DNA of 5,920 bases from Candidatus Methanodesulfokora sp. (GTDB taxonomy: Archaea > Korarchaeota > Korarchaeia > Korarchaeales > Korarchaeaceae). Below the pieces are notes generated by a model. The model was not told where the DNA came from, did no database searches, and saw nothing but the letters and a program-made list of their open reading frames with translations. The stretch covers positions 1 through 5,920 of the forward strand of contig JAGDWR010000091.1 of NCBI GenBank assembly GCA_023269865.1, read 5' to 3'. This document shows, piece by piece, positions 5,492 through 5,920 of the stretch. The position numbers were made by a program, and so were the translations under genes. How positions within the stretch are numbered: position 1 is the stretch's first letter; each line of letters opens with the position of its first letter.

Positions 5492-5920
5492 TCTTGCAAT
5501 ACCTACACCTGATAGCTCTCCAAGCCTGAGAAGGGTCTGTGCCCAAGCTGACATCATGTTGTGATCCTCTCTGCTCCATTCTGGATGATCTGCCACCCTG
5601 TAGTTTACCCACCCGACAAATCCAACTAGATAACGATTTCCCTGTAACTGTATGGGTCTGCTAGTGCATAGTTCATAGCCTGTCTCTATTAAGCTTAAGC
5701 TAGCCCAAGTCCCCATGGTTCTGGGATCTGGACACTTTGTCTCAGCTTTCCTATTCCATATCGATGCAAGGGATGATACTATTGTCCTCATGTTGGGATA
5801 AAGATAGCAAAGCTGTGGTTCCGATCTTTTTAGGCATGTTGGAGTCATGAAGACTAATCTAAACGACTTTGATGGCTCTTTTATTATAAAAGAGCTGTAA
5901 TTTAACTCAGTCCAGCTGAC
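5432..5920 (-). CDS. cas6: CRISPR-associated Cas6-family endoribonuclease, C-terminal part
   Basis: The frame is open from the right edge to TAA at 5432-5434, giving 162 residues that form the C-terminal part of a Cas6-type RAMP protein, which cuts pre-crRNA in CRISPR repeats. The typical start of the Cas6 C-terminal domain is seen as FRLVFMTPTCLKR (residues 20-32). It is followed by GFVGWVNYR (100-108) and the hallmark glycine-rich loop in LSGVGIARSIGFGKIR (136-151). The N-terminal half, where many Cas6 enzymes carry the catalytic His, lies outside the window, so activity cannot be judged. No repeat-spacer array or other cas gene is visible. Its last 20 codons overlap the end of the SpeD-like gene on the opposite strand, and they include the conserved GFG. 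An internal ATG at 5848 is not the true start. A related RAMP such as another repeat-binding subunit is possible. Confidence 0.8.
   Translation of the reverse strand, partial: VSWTELNYSSFIIKEPSKSFRLVFMTPTCLKRSEPQLCYLYPNMRTIVSSLASIWNRKAETKCPDPRTMGTWASLSLIETGYELCTSRPIQLQGNRYLVGFVGWVNYRVADHPEWSREDHNMMSAWAQTLLRLGELSGVGIARSIGFGKIRYSASRSGAHFL

Noticed and set aside
1..5920. CRISPR array, tRNA or insertion sequence
   Set aside because: Despite the cas6 gene, no regularly spaced direct repeats, cloverleaf-like sequence or transposase with terminal repeats was found by reading both strands.

Overview
The window reads as part of a thermophilic archaeal chromosome, most likely in the TACK / Thermoproteota–Korarchaeota range, though the exact lineage cannot be fixed from the sequence. 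The reasons are archaeal TATA/BRE promoters at the right distance from genes, GGAGGTGA- or GGTGA-type ribosome sites, oligo-T terminators without hairpins, and the gene families themselves: archaeal ThpR, a DUF62 SAM hydrolase, a SpeD-type pyruvoyl decarboxylase and a Cas6-type protein. The DNA is moderately AT-rich and densely coding.

Left block, all on the minus strand. A compact operon reads right to left: a small cupin protein (3242-3577), RNA 2',3'-cyclic phosphodiesterase/ligase ThpR (2668-3231) and a SAM hydroxide adenosyltransferase-like protein (1898-2662), with gaps of only about 5-10 bases. A clear TATA element at 1866-1878 then starts a separate unit: a divergent, apparently catalytically dead relative of phosphoenolpyruvate synthase (233-1771). 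At the left edge a TATA-like stretch precedes a short minus-strand frame (17-91) that stops after 24 codons. It may be a small peptide or the broken start of a gene.

Middle and right. From a divergent promoter region (3608-3775) a 338-residue protein of no recognised family runs rightward (3776-4792). A 279-base gap follows, holding an oligo-T terminator, two candidate promoters and a striking cluster of TTTTGGCC palindromes. It precedes a SpeD/AdoMet-decarboxylase-like gene (5072-5491) that keeps the cleavage Glu-Ser and the catalytic Cys but has replaced other active-site residues. Its 3' end overlaps, tail to tail by 60 bases, the 3' end of a Cas6-family gene (5432-5920) that runs off the right edge.

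How the genes relate. Two families that act on S-adenosylmethionine occur here, and both carry changes at positions considered key in their families. Together with the degenerate PEP-synthase-like protein, this makes the window notable for altered relatives of well-known enzymes. No CRISPR array, tRNA, rRNA or insertion sequence was seen. The nearest thing to an undescribed system is the SpeD-like gene with its palindromic control region and overlapping cas6; this link is an inference from position only.
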